Shown: positions 16,638 through 25,912 of the stretch, piece after piece
Numbering within the stretch: the stretch's first letter is position 1
How the letters are laid out: each line of letters begins with the position of its first letter
Assembly (NCBI GenBank): GCA_947173945.1
Contig: CAMWGV010000012.1
Location: 1-54,235 of the forward strand
Length of the DNA: 54,235 nt
DNA from: an uncultured Lachnospiraceae bacterium
GTDB lineage: Bacteria; Bacillota; Clostridia; Lachnospirales; Lachnospiraceae
Direction of reading: 5' to 3'
Made by a program: the position numbers and the translations under genes
Notes under the pieces: model-generated
Databases searched by the model: none
The model's input: the letters and a program-made list of their open reading frames with translations, nothing else
Told to the model about the DNA's origin: nothing

Positions 16638-17333
16638 TTAATGTATATTATAATCTCGCTCTCCAAAAATACCTGTTCCAACACGAACCATGGTTGCCCC
16701 CTCTTCAATTGCAACCATGTAATCATTTGTCATACCCATTGAGAGTACATTCATACCAATATTATCAATGCTTTTCGATTTTATGTCAAGTGATAATTGG
16801 TACAATTTTCTAAAATGAACGCGGTTTTCTTCGGGATTTTCCACAAAAGGAGCTATTGTCATCAAGCCTTCCACCTTTATGTTCTTAAAATCCTTAATTT
16901 GCTCAATAAAATCATCAATTTCAGATATATCCAAACCGAATTTGGTCTCTTCGTTTGCCACATTAACCTGAATTAAAATATTACATATAACTCCCTTTTT
17001 GGCAGCTTCCTTATTAATCTCCTTCGCAAGGTGAACCGAATCAACAGAATGTATAAGACATACCTTGTCAACTATATATTTTACCTTGTTCGTCTGAAGA
17101 TGTCCGATCAGATGCCAATTTACCGGTCTGGAAATATTTTCATACTTGTCTACAAGCTCCTGTACCTTGTTTTCTCCATAGCATTCCATACCATAGGTCA
17201 TAAGCTCCTCAATATCGGATAATGGCTTTGTTTTGCTTACGGCAATAAGCGTTACATCCTCTACAGGACGCCCGGCAGCCTCACAGGCTGCTTTTATGTT
17301 ATTTTGAACCTGTTCTAAATTTTCCTTAAGCAA
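16638..17333 (-). CDS. yggS: PLP homeostasis protein, YggS/PLPBP family
   Basis: This 231-residue single-domain alanine-racemase-like barrel carries no C-terminal racemase domain. The PLP lysine is in IAVSKTKP (about residue 35). HLIGHLQTNK and LSMGMTNDY are the family signatures, with the phosphate-binding end in MVRVGTGIFG. The family buffers pyridoxal phosphate and affects amino acid metabolism. The start codon is TTG with AGGAGGAG upstream. The position directly upstream of sepF is a widely conserved arrangement in Firmicutes. Confidence 0.92.
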   Translation of the reverse strand: MLKENLEQVQNNIKAACEAAGRPVEDVTLIAVSKTKPLSDIEELMTYGMECYGENKVQELVDKYENISRPVNWHLIGHLQTNKVKYIVDKVCLIHSVDSVHLAKEINKEAAKKGVICNILIQVNVANEETKFGLDISEIDDFIEQIKDFKNIKVEGLMTIAPFVENPEENRVHFRKLYQLSLDIKSKSIDNIGMNVLSMGMTNDYMVAIEEGATMVRVGTGIFGERDYNIH

Positions 17334-17348
17334 TGTAAAAGTCTCCTC

Positions 17349-18734
17349 CTAATAAATAATCTGGTTTTCCTTTACACTTGAAGAATCAAGTATGATATTA
17401 TCATATATTTTAAGCGTGCCATCACTTTCAATCAATGCAAACTCATCAATGGTCTTTATAATGTTGACAACCTTAAATTCGGCAGTGCCCCGGTTTGCCG
17501 AATAAACACCTTTCAGCTTTGTTGTTTCCAAAACAGAAACAGCCAAAGTTTTATTTGTATTTATATTATAAAGTACATCTGAAGTATCAAGGGACGAAGG
17601 GTCAATGAGACAATATTCTTCGTCTGTTTTGTATATTGTCGGAGCAATTTGCTTTATGGTACGCTCACCGTCTTCACTCGTTGACTGTAAATTAAGCCTG
17701 TTTGTAGAACTCTGGTTGCCACCGGCAGTGAAAAAGTCAATCGGCACCTTGTAAACCTCTTTCTCAACAATTGAGGAAACCGGCACCTTAAGACCCGACT
17801 CCTCTTCCATAAATATCTCAATTGACAGATACCTTTCATTTATAAAATTGGATAGAAATTTGTCAATTTTTATATTTATGTAGCTTCCGTCCGAACCTGT
17901 AAAAATTTCAAATGGCATAATAACCTTATAGCTTGAGTTATTTATGCTGAAACGTATTTTTGTTTTTTCACTCAGTGCACGAATCTGTTCCTCAGTCACA
18001 GGTGCAATTATATTCCATTCTTCATTCGGGATAATTTTTACTATAGGCTTGTTTGCCGAAATTATATCACCTGTCTTAAGAGTCTGCTTATTGTATTCGG
18101 ATTTGTCATAATCCTTCTTGGAAACACTATTCATGTCAAAGCTCTCAAAACCATCGGTATAATATGTTACAAGACCACTGTAAGGTGAATTCACTGCTGA
18201 AAGTATTGCCCTATTGTTATTGCCATTTTTGATTTCCTGCATCAGAACTTCATTTGACAGCTCAAGAACCTTGTTATTTACATCGGTTTGAAAATTGTAG
18301 GCAGAGTAAAAGTTAACATCCTTATAGCCAACCTTATATAATGATATCAGCGAACGGATATCTTCATAATCCTCCGTTTTTAAGATATTCTCCATATTTT
18401 CAGAGTCAATGACTGTATCATACACCTGTCCGGTCTCATCAATTGTACATACAGTTGAATTCTTTTTCACCTTTTCTCCGTCACGTATATAGTAACATAT
18501 GTAGCCCGACTTGTCAGATGTAATAATCTGTTCGTCCCTGATTGCAAGTCCCTCAAGCTGTATGTTATTGTTGATGCTGCTCTTGTTGACCTTATATGTT
18601 GTAATAGGGTCTTTTCTTGATGCAATAAACAGGGAAATAAGTACATAAATAAGTACGGCAAGAATCAGGACAGTTGCCACATTTATTTTTATATCTCTGT
18701 TAAAAATTACAATTTTATTATCCCTTTTATCCAT
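17349..18734 (-). CDS. HlyD-like membrane-anchored protein in the division cluster
   Basis: This 461-residue protein has one N-terminal transmembrane helix (about residues 18-37) and an extracellular body. A barrel/lipoyl-like pattern (SGYICYYIRDGEKVKKNSTVCTI and GLVTYYTDG) resembles HlyD/RND adaptor proteins. No partner ABC or RND transporter is next to it. It lies between the DD-carboxypeptidase and yggS-sepF. Position suggests a wall or division role rather than secretion, but no function can be assigned. The stop is 15 bases before the yggS start. Confidence 0.75.
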   Translation of the reverse strand: MDKRDNKIVIFNRDIKINVATVLILAVLIYVLISLFIASRKDPITTYKVNKSSINNNIQLEGLAIRDEQIITSDKSGYICYYIRDGEKVKKNSTVCTIDETGQVYDTVIDSENMENILKTEDYEDIRSLISLYKVGYKDVNFYSAYNFQTDVNNKVLELSNEVLMQEIKNGNNNRAILSAVNSPYSGLVTYYTDGFESFDMNSVSKKDYDKSEYNKQTLKTGDIISANKPIVKIIPNEEWNIIAPVTEEQIRALSEKTKIRFSINNSSYKVIMPFEIFTGSDGSYINIKIDKFLSNFINERYLSIEIFMEEESGLKVPVSSIVEKEVYKVPIDFFTAGGNQSSTNRLNLQSTSEDGERTIKQIAPTIYKTDEEYCLIDPSSLDTSDVLYNINTNKTLAVSVLETTKLKGVYSANRGTAEFKVVNIIKTIDEFALIESDGTLKIYDNIILDSSSVKENQIIY

Positions 18735-18749
18735 TTTAAGTGCTTCCTT

Positions 18750-19730
18750 TTATTGTATGTAACACATAATCTTTGCAATATCTGTGTATAGCTGGCTTCT
18801 TGAAGTTGCATGCGAAGCAACAAGGAAGTAATCCTTTCCATCCTTGTCAAGCCATAATGCCAGGCAGTTTCCTGCTCCTGTTGTCGTACCTGTTTTACAG
18901 GCACTTATTTTAAATCCTGAAGGCAAGACAGCCTTCCCACTTACAAACATATTTGTCGTATTTGTTTCGGTTTCCACCTGATTCCCATAGGAATCCTTAT
19001 ACACATACGAATAGGATGCCATCTGGCTTATATCTCTTATGTATGGGTACTTCTTCGCTTCTTTTGTAATCAGGTATAAATCGTAAGCAGTAGAATAATG
19101 CTCCGGATCGTCCAGCCCATGGGGATTCATATAGTGGGTGTTTGTAGCACCAATCGAATATGCTCTATCATTCATAAGCTGGCAAAAGCTTTCAACATCT
19201 CCGGCAATATATTCCGCAAGAATAAGAGCATAATAATTGTTTGACTCAATAAGAAGACCATGCATTAAATTATCAACCGTTATCTCACAGCCATATGTAA
19301 GCTCACAAGGTCCAACTCCGGGAACCGTAATGTTATAATTATGGCTTAATTTTACCACATCATCATAGCTTATACTTCCGTCATCTATCTTGTCACACAC
19401 AATAATTGCTGTCATAAGCTTTGTCATACTTGCAGGATACATTCTCTCGTGAGGATTTTTAGCTGCCAATACAGTTTTGTCTGAATCATTAATAAAAAGA
19501 CTGTAATATAAGTCATCGTATCCCTCTGAATTTATATCCTCTGTTCTGTATACAATGGTATCAGCATCTGTGTAATGAATGCCTGTGTGATCCACCAGGT
19601 CCCAATTTATGTATACATTGCTGTCATCATCGTATTTGTCAGATATTCTGCTGTTAAGAAAACCAATTATAAATATTGCAACAGCTAACAACGAGACTGT
19701 TGCAATAAACCTTCTCATTTCGTCCCTCAT
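18750..19730 (-). CDS. D-alanyl-D-alanine carboxypeptidase (serine, PBP5/DacF type)
   Basis: This 326-residue protein has an N-terminal membrane helix (about residues 8-24) and the three penicillin-binding motifs: SMTK near residue 101, SNN near 160 and KTG near 279. It trims the terminal D-Ala from peptidoglycan pentapeptides outside the membrane. It ends soon after the catalytic domain and lacks the C-terminal beta domain and amphipathic anchor of PBP5, so the N-terminal helix is probably its anchor. A second ATG four codons in (19718) has the better ribosome site (GAGGG at 5 bases), so either start is possible. It is 6 bases after mgsA. Confidence 0.9.
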   Translation of the reverse strand: MRDEMRRFIATVSLLAVAIFIIGFLNSRISDKYDDDSNVYINWDLVDHTGIHYTDADTIVYRTEDINSEGYDDLYYSLFINDSDKTVLAAKNPHERMYPASMTKLMTAIIVCDKIDDGSISYDDVVKLSHNYNITVPGVGPCELTYGCEITVDNLMHGLLIESNNYYALILAEYIAGDVESFCQLMNDRAYSIGATNTHYMNPHGLDDPEHYSTAYDLYLITKEAKKYPYIRDISQMASYSYVYKDSYGNQVETETNTTNMFVSGKAVLPSGFKISACKTGTTTGAGNCLALWLDKDGKDYFLVASHATSRSQLYTDIAKIMCYIQ

Positions 19731-19736
19731 ATTATC

Positions 19737-20135
19737 CTAATGCTTGAAAAGCTCCCTCCAATCCAAGTCTCCTCGTTCCAGTGCCTTAATCATAAGCTCT
19801 GCTGTAGCAAGATTTGTAGCAAGTGGTATATTGTGTATATCACATAAAGAAAAAATATTATTTATATCTACCTCATGGGATTTCTTTGTCTGGGGATCCC
19901 TGAGGAAAATCATCATATCCAATACATTACTTTCAATCATAGAACCGAGCTGCTGCTCTCCCCCTGTATGTCCTGCCAGAAATTTGTGGACAGCAAGGTT
20001 TGTAACCTCCTCAATCATCCTGCCTGTAGTACCGGTGGCATAAAGCTCATGATGAGACATAATGTCTCTATATGCTATACAAAAATTCTGCATTAACTTT
20101 TTCTTTGAATCATGGGCAATTAAACCAATATTCAT
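19737..20135 (-). CDS. mgsA: Methylglyoxal synthase
   Basis: This 132-residue protein matches the family across its length: LIAHDSKK at the N-terminus, LYATGTTG phosphate binding, HTGGEQQLG, FLRDPQ, the SHEVDINN loop and IPLATNLATAE. The enzyme converts dihydroxyacetone phosphate to methylglyoxal and phosphate. The catalytic Asp71 of the E. coli enzyme (GGDQQ) is Glu here (GGEQQ), while the Asp101 position is kept. The gene is set in the shape and division operon between rodA and a DD-carboxypeptidase, with no carbohydrate gene next to it. Confidence 0.92.
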   Translation of the reverse strand: MNIGLIAHDSKKKLMQNFCIAYRDIMSHHELYATGTTGRMIEEVTNLAVHKFLAGHTGGEQQLGSMIESNVLDMMIFLRDPQTKKSHEVDINNIFSLCDIHNIPLATNLATAELMIKALERGDLDWRELFKH

Positions 20136-20149
20136 TTAATACTTCTCCT

Positions 20150-21253
20150 CTAGTATTTTAGTTTTTGTATACTGACATTTAATACCATCCCCATACCTAG
20201 CGATATACTGAGTAGGGAACTTAGTCCGTAGCTGATAAAAGGTAATGGTATTCCGGTGTTTGGAAGAATTCCTGTTGCAACACCAATATTTATAAAAGAC
20301 TGATACGCAATAAGCATACCAACACCGGTTGCAATAAGCATACCTTTTGTGTCTTTTGCCTTTCTGCCTATACTTATACATTGTAACACTATTAACAGTA
20401 TAATTGCAATAATAATTACACTTCCGATAAAGCCTAATTCTTCCCCCACGACAGAGAAAATAAAGTCAGTCTGCTGCTCAGAAATAAAGTTTGCATCCTT
20501 TACCGTTGCCATGGTTGATGTGTTAAGTCCTTTCCCCGAAAGCTGCCCTGAGCCGATTGCCATTATAGAGTTATTTTGCTGTGAGAAATCCTCACCATAC
20601 TGTTCAGGATAAATAAACTGCAATATTCTTCCGACCTGATATTCCTTAAGCAGCTTCTGGTCGGGTCTTTGTATATACCAGAGAAAGCTTCCTGCAATCG
20701 GAACGAGTATGAGAATGGCAAGTCCGATAATTTTATAGCTTATTCCGGATATATATAAAATTGTAACGAGTATCATCGCCAGGCACAAGGTTGTAGAAAG
20801 GTCAGGTTCCGCAATTACAAGAAACATCGTTATCCCGCAATATAATGCATACTGTGCGAGACATTTGAACGTATTTATCTCATCCTTGTATTTATCAAGA
20901 AACGCAGCACTAAATATAATCATAAATATCTTGGTAAGCTCGGAAGGCTGAAACTGAACCCCTGCTATAACGACCCATCTTCTTGCATTGTTTACGGTGG
21001 TACCGAACAAAAGCACCATTGCGAGCAGTCCAATATTAATTACAAAAAATACTTTATAAAATTTACATATAAATTCATAGTCAATCAGTGACACAAATAT
21101 CATAACAATAAAGCCTAATACAACACCAAAAATCTGTCTCCTTAAATAGTCGCTGTTTGCACTGTTAATAATAACAGTACCAATTGCTATGATAATCATA
21201 ACCATAAAAAGCAGTTTGAAATTATAATCCTTGCGATTGAACTTTGTGAACAT
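20150..21253 (-). CDS. rodA: Rod shape-determining SEDS glycosyltransferase (RodA)
   Basis: This 367-residue polytopic protein with about ten hydrophobic segments belongs to the FtsW/RodA/SpoVE family. Signatures are QPSELTKI (with VVIAGVQF before it), AIGSGQLSGKG in the catalytic loop, FIFSVVGEELGF, and the C-terminal TGIPLPFISYG block. RodA polymerises lipid II together with a class B PBP, and the matching PBP2 gene is four genes away at 22558-25395. The start lies inside the end of minD with a 32-base overlap, with AAGGAT as ribosome site. Confidence 0.93.
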   Translation of the reverse strand: MFTKFNRKDYNFKLLFMVMIIIAIGTVIINSANSDYLRRQIFGVVLGFIVMIFVSLIDYEFICKFYKVFFVINIGLLAMVLLFGTTVNNARRWVVIAGVQFQPSELTKIFMIIFSAAFLDKYKDEINTFKCLAQYALYCGITMFLVIAEPDLSTTLCLAMILVTILYISGISYKIIGLAILILVPIAGSFLWYIQRPDQKLLKEYQVGRILQFIYPEQYGEDFSQQNNSIMAIGSGQLSGKGLNTSTMATVKDANFISEQQTDFIFSVVGEELGFIGSVIIIAIILLIVLQCISIGRKAKDTKGMLIATGVGMLIAYQSFINIGVATGILPNTGIPLPFISYGLSSLLSISLGMGMVLNVSIQKLKY

Positions 21254-22031
21254 TTTTATCCTTCTTCTTAAATAGTCTGAAAAGGCCTGAGCCTTCCCGC
21301 TCCTTATCTATAAGTATTCCTGAAATTTTCTTTGCAATATTTTCATATGCAGTTCCTGATTTACATTTGGTTCCTGCAATCGGTTCCCCTCTATTTGAGG
21401 AAACTACTATATTTTCGTCATCCATAATAGTACCGATAAGGTTAATGGAAAGTATGTCTACAACATCATCTACTGACATCATATCTCCACGTCTTACCAT
21501 ATCCTGACGAATTTTATTTATTACCAAATCAATTCTTGGCATTTCATTTGCGTCAAGTATACCGATGATTCTGTCCGCATCCCTTATAGCTGACACCTCA
21601 GGCGTTGTCACAACAATTGCACGTTGAGCTGCTGCAATGGCATTTTTAAAGCCATGTTCAATGCCCGCCGGACAATCAATCAATATGTAATCATATTCCG
21701 GTTTTATCTGCTCAATAAGCTTTCGCATCTGTTCCGGTGATACGGAAGTTTTATCCCTTGTCTGTGCAGCAGGAAGCAAAAACAATCCCGGACACTGCTT
21801 GTCCTTTATGATAGCCTGGCTTGCCCTGCAGTTACTCTCAATAACGTCAACAAGATTGTATACAATTCTATTTTCCAGCCCCATTACAACATCAAGATTT
21901 CTCAATCCAATATCAGTATCTATAAGCAAAGTCCTATATCCAAGCTTTGCCAGACTGTAACCAACATTTGCGGTTGTAGTCGTCTTCCCTACACCGCCTT
22001 TTCCAGATGTAACAACAATCACTTCACTCAT
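21222..22031 (-). CDS. minD: Septum site-determining ATPase MinD
   Basis: This 269-residue ParA/MinD-type ATPase has a deviant Walker A (GKGGVGKTT, residues 10-18), a switch I region (LLIDTDIGLRNLD) and Walker B (YILIDCPAG). The C-terminal amphipathic membrane-targeting helix is present (SGLFRLFKKK). MinD recruits MinC to the membrane to block FtsZ assembly at wrong sites. The start overlaps the minC stop by one base, with AGGAGGGG inside the end of minC. The end overlaps rodA, leaving no room for minE, which often follows minD. Confidence 0.95.
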   Translation of the reverse strand: MSEVIVVTSGKGGVGKTTTTANVGYSLAKLGYRTLLIDTDIGLRNLDVVMGLENRIVYNLVDVIESNCRASQAIIKDKQCPGLFLLPAAQTRDKTSVSPEQMRKLIEQIKPEYDYILIDCPAGIEHGFKNAIAAAQRAIVVTTPEVSAIRDADRIIGILDANEMPRIDLVINKIRQDMVRRGDMMSVDDVVDILSINLIGTIMDDENIVVSSNRGEPIAGTKCKSGTAYENIAKKISGILIDKEREGSGLFRLFKKKDKNVHKVQSQGL

Positions 22032-22531
22032 TAATACCCCTCCTGATATAAGCCATAGACAAAAGTATTTTCCCTGCCGCTACATCCTGAAAGAACCTCG
22101 CCGTTTATATTTCCTATAACAACAACATTCCCTTCTGATATAACGGAGCCTCCATACTCTACGTCGCCAATAATAACAATGCTCTCACGTGCTTCAAGAG
22201 ACTGACCGCTTTTTATACTGCCTATATAAAACAGTCCGTCCGTATCGTCTTGTATCGTTTCTTCTTCATCCGGGGTATCTTTTATTTCTTCTTTTGGTTG
22301 AATATTTAGTCCTGTATTTTTTAAAAGGAAAATAATTTCTTCCTCGTCTTCCTTGGTAAGTGATTTTCCTTCAAAGGTAATTTGAATCGGATTATTACTT
22401 TCACAGTATTGTTTTTTTGTGCCAAAACGCTTAAGAAGCTCTTCCTTAATAAGCTCTACATGCGCTGTTTCATCCATAATAATTCTAATTCCCGTATTAT
22501 TACCCTTGACAATAACGGGACAATTGTTCAA
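22031..22531 (-). CDS. minC: Septum site-determining protein MinC (C-terminally short)
   Basis: This 166-residue protein has an N-terminal FtsZ-inhibiting domain (about residues 1-80) and a C-terminal beta-helix (about 98-166). The beta-helix carries KSGQSLEARESIVIIGDV, the counterpart of the MinD-binding RSGQ motif. MinC proteins usually run to about 210-230 residues and end after a strand resembling LQPTQLRIA. This one stops at GLYQEGY, before that strand. The start codon is TTG behind GAGGTGA. The gene abuts minD with a one-base overlap, so the short end looks fixed rather than a sequencing error. Confidence 0.9.
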   Translation of the reverse strand: MNNCPVIVKGNNTGIRIIMDETAHVELIKEELLKRFGTKKQYCESNNPIQITFEGKSLTKEDEEEIIFLLKNTGLNIQPKEEIKDTPDEEETIQDDTDGLFYIGSIKSGQSLEARESIVIIGDVEYGGSVISEGNVVVIGNINGEVLSGCSGRENTFVYGLYQEGY

Positions 22532-22557
22532 CTACTTATCACCTCAATATGATTTGA

Positions 22558-25395
22558 TTAATCTCCACCTACATTGTCTCCGCTCATATGAGCATTGACA
22601 AGCTTTTCAGGATCGTATAAATATGCATATATAAATCCGGCAACTTCTCTTGCGTTACCAGAATAAAAGCCATTTTGAATAACACAGGTTATTGCAACCT
22701 CAGGATTGTCATATGGTGCATATGACACAAAAAGTGCATGATTTCTACCCAGCTCACTCTCCTGTGCCGTACCTGTTTTTCCTGCAACAGCAACATCAAG
22801 TCTTTTTACAATATCACCATAGGAGGTGACAACCCGTCTCATTCCCGCATGAATTGTATTCCAGTTTGACTCACTTAAATCTATTGTGTCATATACGACA
22901 GGTTTATTTTCCATTACAATATTGCCTTCATAATCCGTAACCTTATCAATAAGAGTAAGGTTATAGCAGGTTCCGCTGTTTGCCACTGCTGTTATATATT
23001 TTGCAAGCTGAACCGGAGCATATGAATTCCGGCCTTGTCCAATAGCACTACGAACAGAGTCATTATTTGATACAACTGGCTCCATCTCAGGAATTTCAAC
23101 ACCCGAAACCTCAGAAAGTCCAAACTTCTGTGCATACTTTGCCAGTCTTTCCAATCCATAAGAGTCTACATATTGACGCTTTTCATTCAGTGCCAGATTG
23201 TATCCTACATTGTAAAAAAACATGTTGCAGGATGCGGCAATTGCACCCTCCACACTAAGATATCCATGACCATAGTTGTACCAGCATTTTGGCGATGGGT
23301 CAATTTTATCAAACACATCATAGCACAGGAAGCTGGTTGACGTATCTATTACACCCTCTGATAAGCCTGCAACAGAAGACAGTACCTTAAACGTAGAACC
23401 TGGTGCAGTTCTCTGCTGTGTTGCCCTGTTATACATTGGTCTGGTTTTATCTGTCAGCAGCTTATTATAATACTCGGAATTTATCTCATTTGTAAGATAA
23501 TTATTATCATAGCTTGGGTAACTTACCATAGCCAGTACATCTCCAGTGTTTACATCAGTTACTACAACTGCCCCGGAGCATGGCGAAAGTGCAAGCATTG
23601 CAGGTGTAATATCCAGATTCTGAAGTTTTTTGATAAAGAATTCGTACGCACCATACAATCCACTTTTGTATTCTGCATATTCCGTATCATTACTCTTGTC
23701 CAAAACCCCCTGCTCATAAAGCAGTTCTATTACAACTCCGCCTGATATTTCTGCTGATTGTATCATACCTTTAATTATTTCGTTGTCGAATTCTGTGTCC
23801 TCTCTCAGACATTTTACAATGTATTCACACAGAATAGAGTATACTTCGTCGGAGTCGTAATAATTACTCTCCACCTCAAGCAACTCAATATCGATTGCCT
23901 CAATGCTGATTACATATTGTAAAAATTCCGCAAGAGATGTCTGATTATTTACATATGCCTTGAACTCTTTACTGTCTCTGTCTATAATAGAGGATTTCAT
24001 AACACCATTTTTGCTCAAAAGTTCACATATATATTCCATGTAATCCTGATAGTTCGTATCAAGTTCATAAAGTGGGGTAAATTCAGTCGTCAATATTGAA
24101 TCAATTCTATTTATAATCGTGTCCTTTTGTGTTGTAAACATGTTGTATACACTTTTTTCAATATCAGATGCACCAGCCCGTTGCATTTTATCCATAGAAA
24201 TATAATTATTATTAAATAACCCAAAATAAACCTCTGATATAGATATCTGATAGTTTTCTGACGGTGCTACATAAAGCTCCGGTGTAAGGTTCGAGAGTAT
24301 TATGGAGGCTATTTCCCTCTCTAACGTATCATAACAATATTTTTCTAAATCAGCATCAATTGTAAGGTATACATCATTTCCGGCTGAGGCAGGAACAGTC
24401 TTGACCTTTTCGATAACCTTTCCAAGATTATCAACATACATGGTCTCGTATCCCCTGGTACCTCTTAAATATTCCTGACAATACTGTTCTATTCCGGTTT
24501 TTCCAACAATATCGTCCACTGTGTACCTGCTTGTTCCTGTATATTTTGAATTGTACTCGGAAAGCTCCGTATCAGATATTGCTCCAATATAGCCTATAAT
24601 ATGGGCAAAATATTTTGCATCATTGTAACGTCTTAATGACTTTACAGAAACCTCCATACCGAGAAGCTCATCGCAGTATTCTGTAATTGCAGCATTACTT
24701 GCCTCACTTATATCATAAGCGATTGTGACAGGCATATACTGTTGAAAACGGTTCTGCCACAGCTTATACCTGCAGGATAAAATTTTAAGTTGCTCATCCT
24801 TTGAGTATTTGTCCGATATTTCAAATCTTTTTGTGCAAAGATACTCCATGATATCGTCCGCTGTTGCATTTTTGTGCTCATCAGTAAGACTGTCAAAGGT
24901 ATTTGCTCCGTATACATCCTTTTTAAATGTTTTGAGCTGATTATCGGAAATTGTAAACTCGTAATTACCGGAAGGTGTAAGCTGAATCGGAAAATCAACA
25001 AACAGATGGTCATTATTTGACTCAAGAATCTGTATTGTCCTGTGAACAATCTGGTTTTTCAGCTCTGATTCTGATATTCCAAGCTCCTTTGCCTTAGCCT
25101 CAACATTATTGTTGTTACTGTATACAACGGAATAAGACAACTCATTATATGCCAGAAGCTTACCATTTCTATCAAAAATATTTCCTCTCACTGATTCTAT
25201 GGTCAGTGTTTTCTCTGTTTTATATATGAAATTTTCCATATGCTCCTGCCCTTCCACTATCTGAAGTGCAAAAAGTCTTTTTACAAGAATAAAAAACATA
25301 ACAATAACAAGCACAGTGACAGGAAACAATCTGTGCTTAACAAAATCAAGTATAATTTCTTTTATTGATGTTAATATTTCACGCAGTATTGACAT
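22558..25395 (-). CDS. mrdA: Penicillin-binding protein 2 (class B transpeptidase), extended form
   Basis: This 945-residue protein has an N-terminal membrane helix (about residues 18-44) and the dimerisation region with RGNIFDRNG near 55. Transpeptidase motifs are STFK near 665, SCN near 722 and KTGT near 872. It is much longer than typical PBP2 (about 600-700), mainly because about 230 extra residues (roughly 360-600) sit between the pedestal and the SxxK motif. That insert is Asp/Glu/Tyr-rich with no recognised domain. The protein cross-links wall peptides with RodA during elongation, and mreD, mreC and rodA are all in the same operon. Confidence 0.93.
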   Translation of the reverse strand: MSILREILTSIKEIILDFVKHRLFPVTVLVIVMFFILVKRLFALQIVEGQEHMENFIYKTEKTLTIESVRGNIFDRNGKLLAYNELSYSVVYSNNNNVEAKAKELGISESELKNQIVHRTIQILESNNDHLFVDFPIQLTPSGNYEFTISDNQLKTFKKDVYGANTFDSLTDEHKNATADDIMEYLCTKRFEISDKYSKDEQLKILSCRYKLWQNRFQQYMPVTIAYDISEASNAAITEYCDELLGMEVSVKSLRRYNDAKYFAHIIGYIGAISDTELSEYNSKYTGTSRYTVDDIVGKTGIEQYCQEYLRGTRGYETMYVDNLGKVIEKVKTVPASAGNDVYLTIDADLEKYCYDTLEREIASIILSNLTPELYVAPSENYQISISEVYFGLFNNNYISMDKMQRAGASDIEKSVYNMFTTQKDTIINRIDSILTTEFTPLYELDTNYQDYMEYICELLSKNGVMKSSIIDRDSKEFKAYVNNQTSLAEFLQYVISIEAIDIELLEVESNYYDSDEVYSILCEYIVKCLREDTEFDNEIIKGMIQSAEISGGVVIELLYEQGVLDKSNDTEYAEYKSGLYGAYEFFIKKLQNLDITPAMLALSPCSGAVVVTDVNTGDVLAMVSYPSYDNNYLTNEINSEYYNKLLTDKTRPMYNRATQQRTAPGSTFKVLSSVAGLSEGVIDTSTSFLCYDVFDKIDPSPKCWYNYGHGYLSVEGAIAASCNMFFYNVGYNLALNEKRQYVDSYGLERLAKYAQKFGLSEVSGVEIPEMEPVVSNNDSVRSAIGQGRNSYAPVQLAKYITAVANSGTCYNLTLIDKVTDYEGNIVMENKPVVYDTIDLSESNWNTIHAGMRRVVTSYGDIVKRLDVAVAGKTGTAQESELGRNHALFVSYAPYDNPEVAITCVIQNGFYSGNAREVAGFIYAYLYDPEKLVNAHMSGDNVGGD

Positions 25396-25400
25396 TTCAA

Positions 25401-25901
25401 TCAGCTCTCTTCTTTTCGTTTTAATAATTTATTTATAAACACATATATCTTGTATACTATAATAGTAAGAAGTGCGGTACAAAGCATTTCAGGCAATATT
25501 ACATTTGTAAAAAAAGTACCGAATTCCAGTCTGTTTTTTAACAAAAATGAAATTAAATATACAATTACATTGAAAAAGAAATCGTCTATTATAATGACAA
25601 TCAGAGGAAGTAACACGTCCTCAACCATATAATTTTTGTGAAAAAATCCATTTACATATCCTATTATCATATATAAAAACATATAAGGACCAAGCACGGA
25701 AGTAAAGAAGCAGTCCACAAGCAGACCACTGAAAAAACCTATCAGCATTCCTTCCCTGCGCCCTCTCATAAGACCAAAGGACATTGTCAAAATCAGCAAC
25801 AAATTAGGTGTTATGCTCCCGAGATCGTGAAAGCCGAAAATAGTTGACTGAAGTACAAAATTTATTACTATTAATATAGCTAAGGAAATAGCACGTATCA
25901 T
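25401..25901 (-). CDS. mreD: Rod shape-determining protein MreD
   Basis: This 166-residue protein has five or six hydrophobic segments and the family pattern LNFVLQST near the N-terminus, GLMRGRREGMLIGFFSGLLVDCFF and GFFHKNY. It is a membrane partner of MreC in the elongation complex. It lies 11 bases after mreC and 5 bases before PBP2, with AGAGG upstream of ATG. Confidence 0.9.
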   Translation of the reverse strand: MIRAISLAILIVINFVLQSTIFGFHDLGSITPNLLLILTMSFGLMRGRREGMLIGFFSGLLVDCFFTSVLGPYMFLYMIIGYVNGFFHKNYMVEDVLLPLIVIIIDDFFFNVIVYLISFLLKNRLEFGTFFTNVILPEMLCTALLTIIVYKIYVFINKLLKRKEES

Positions 25902-25912
25902 ATCTACCTCTG

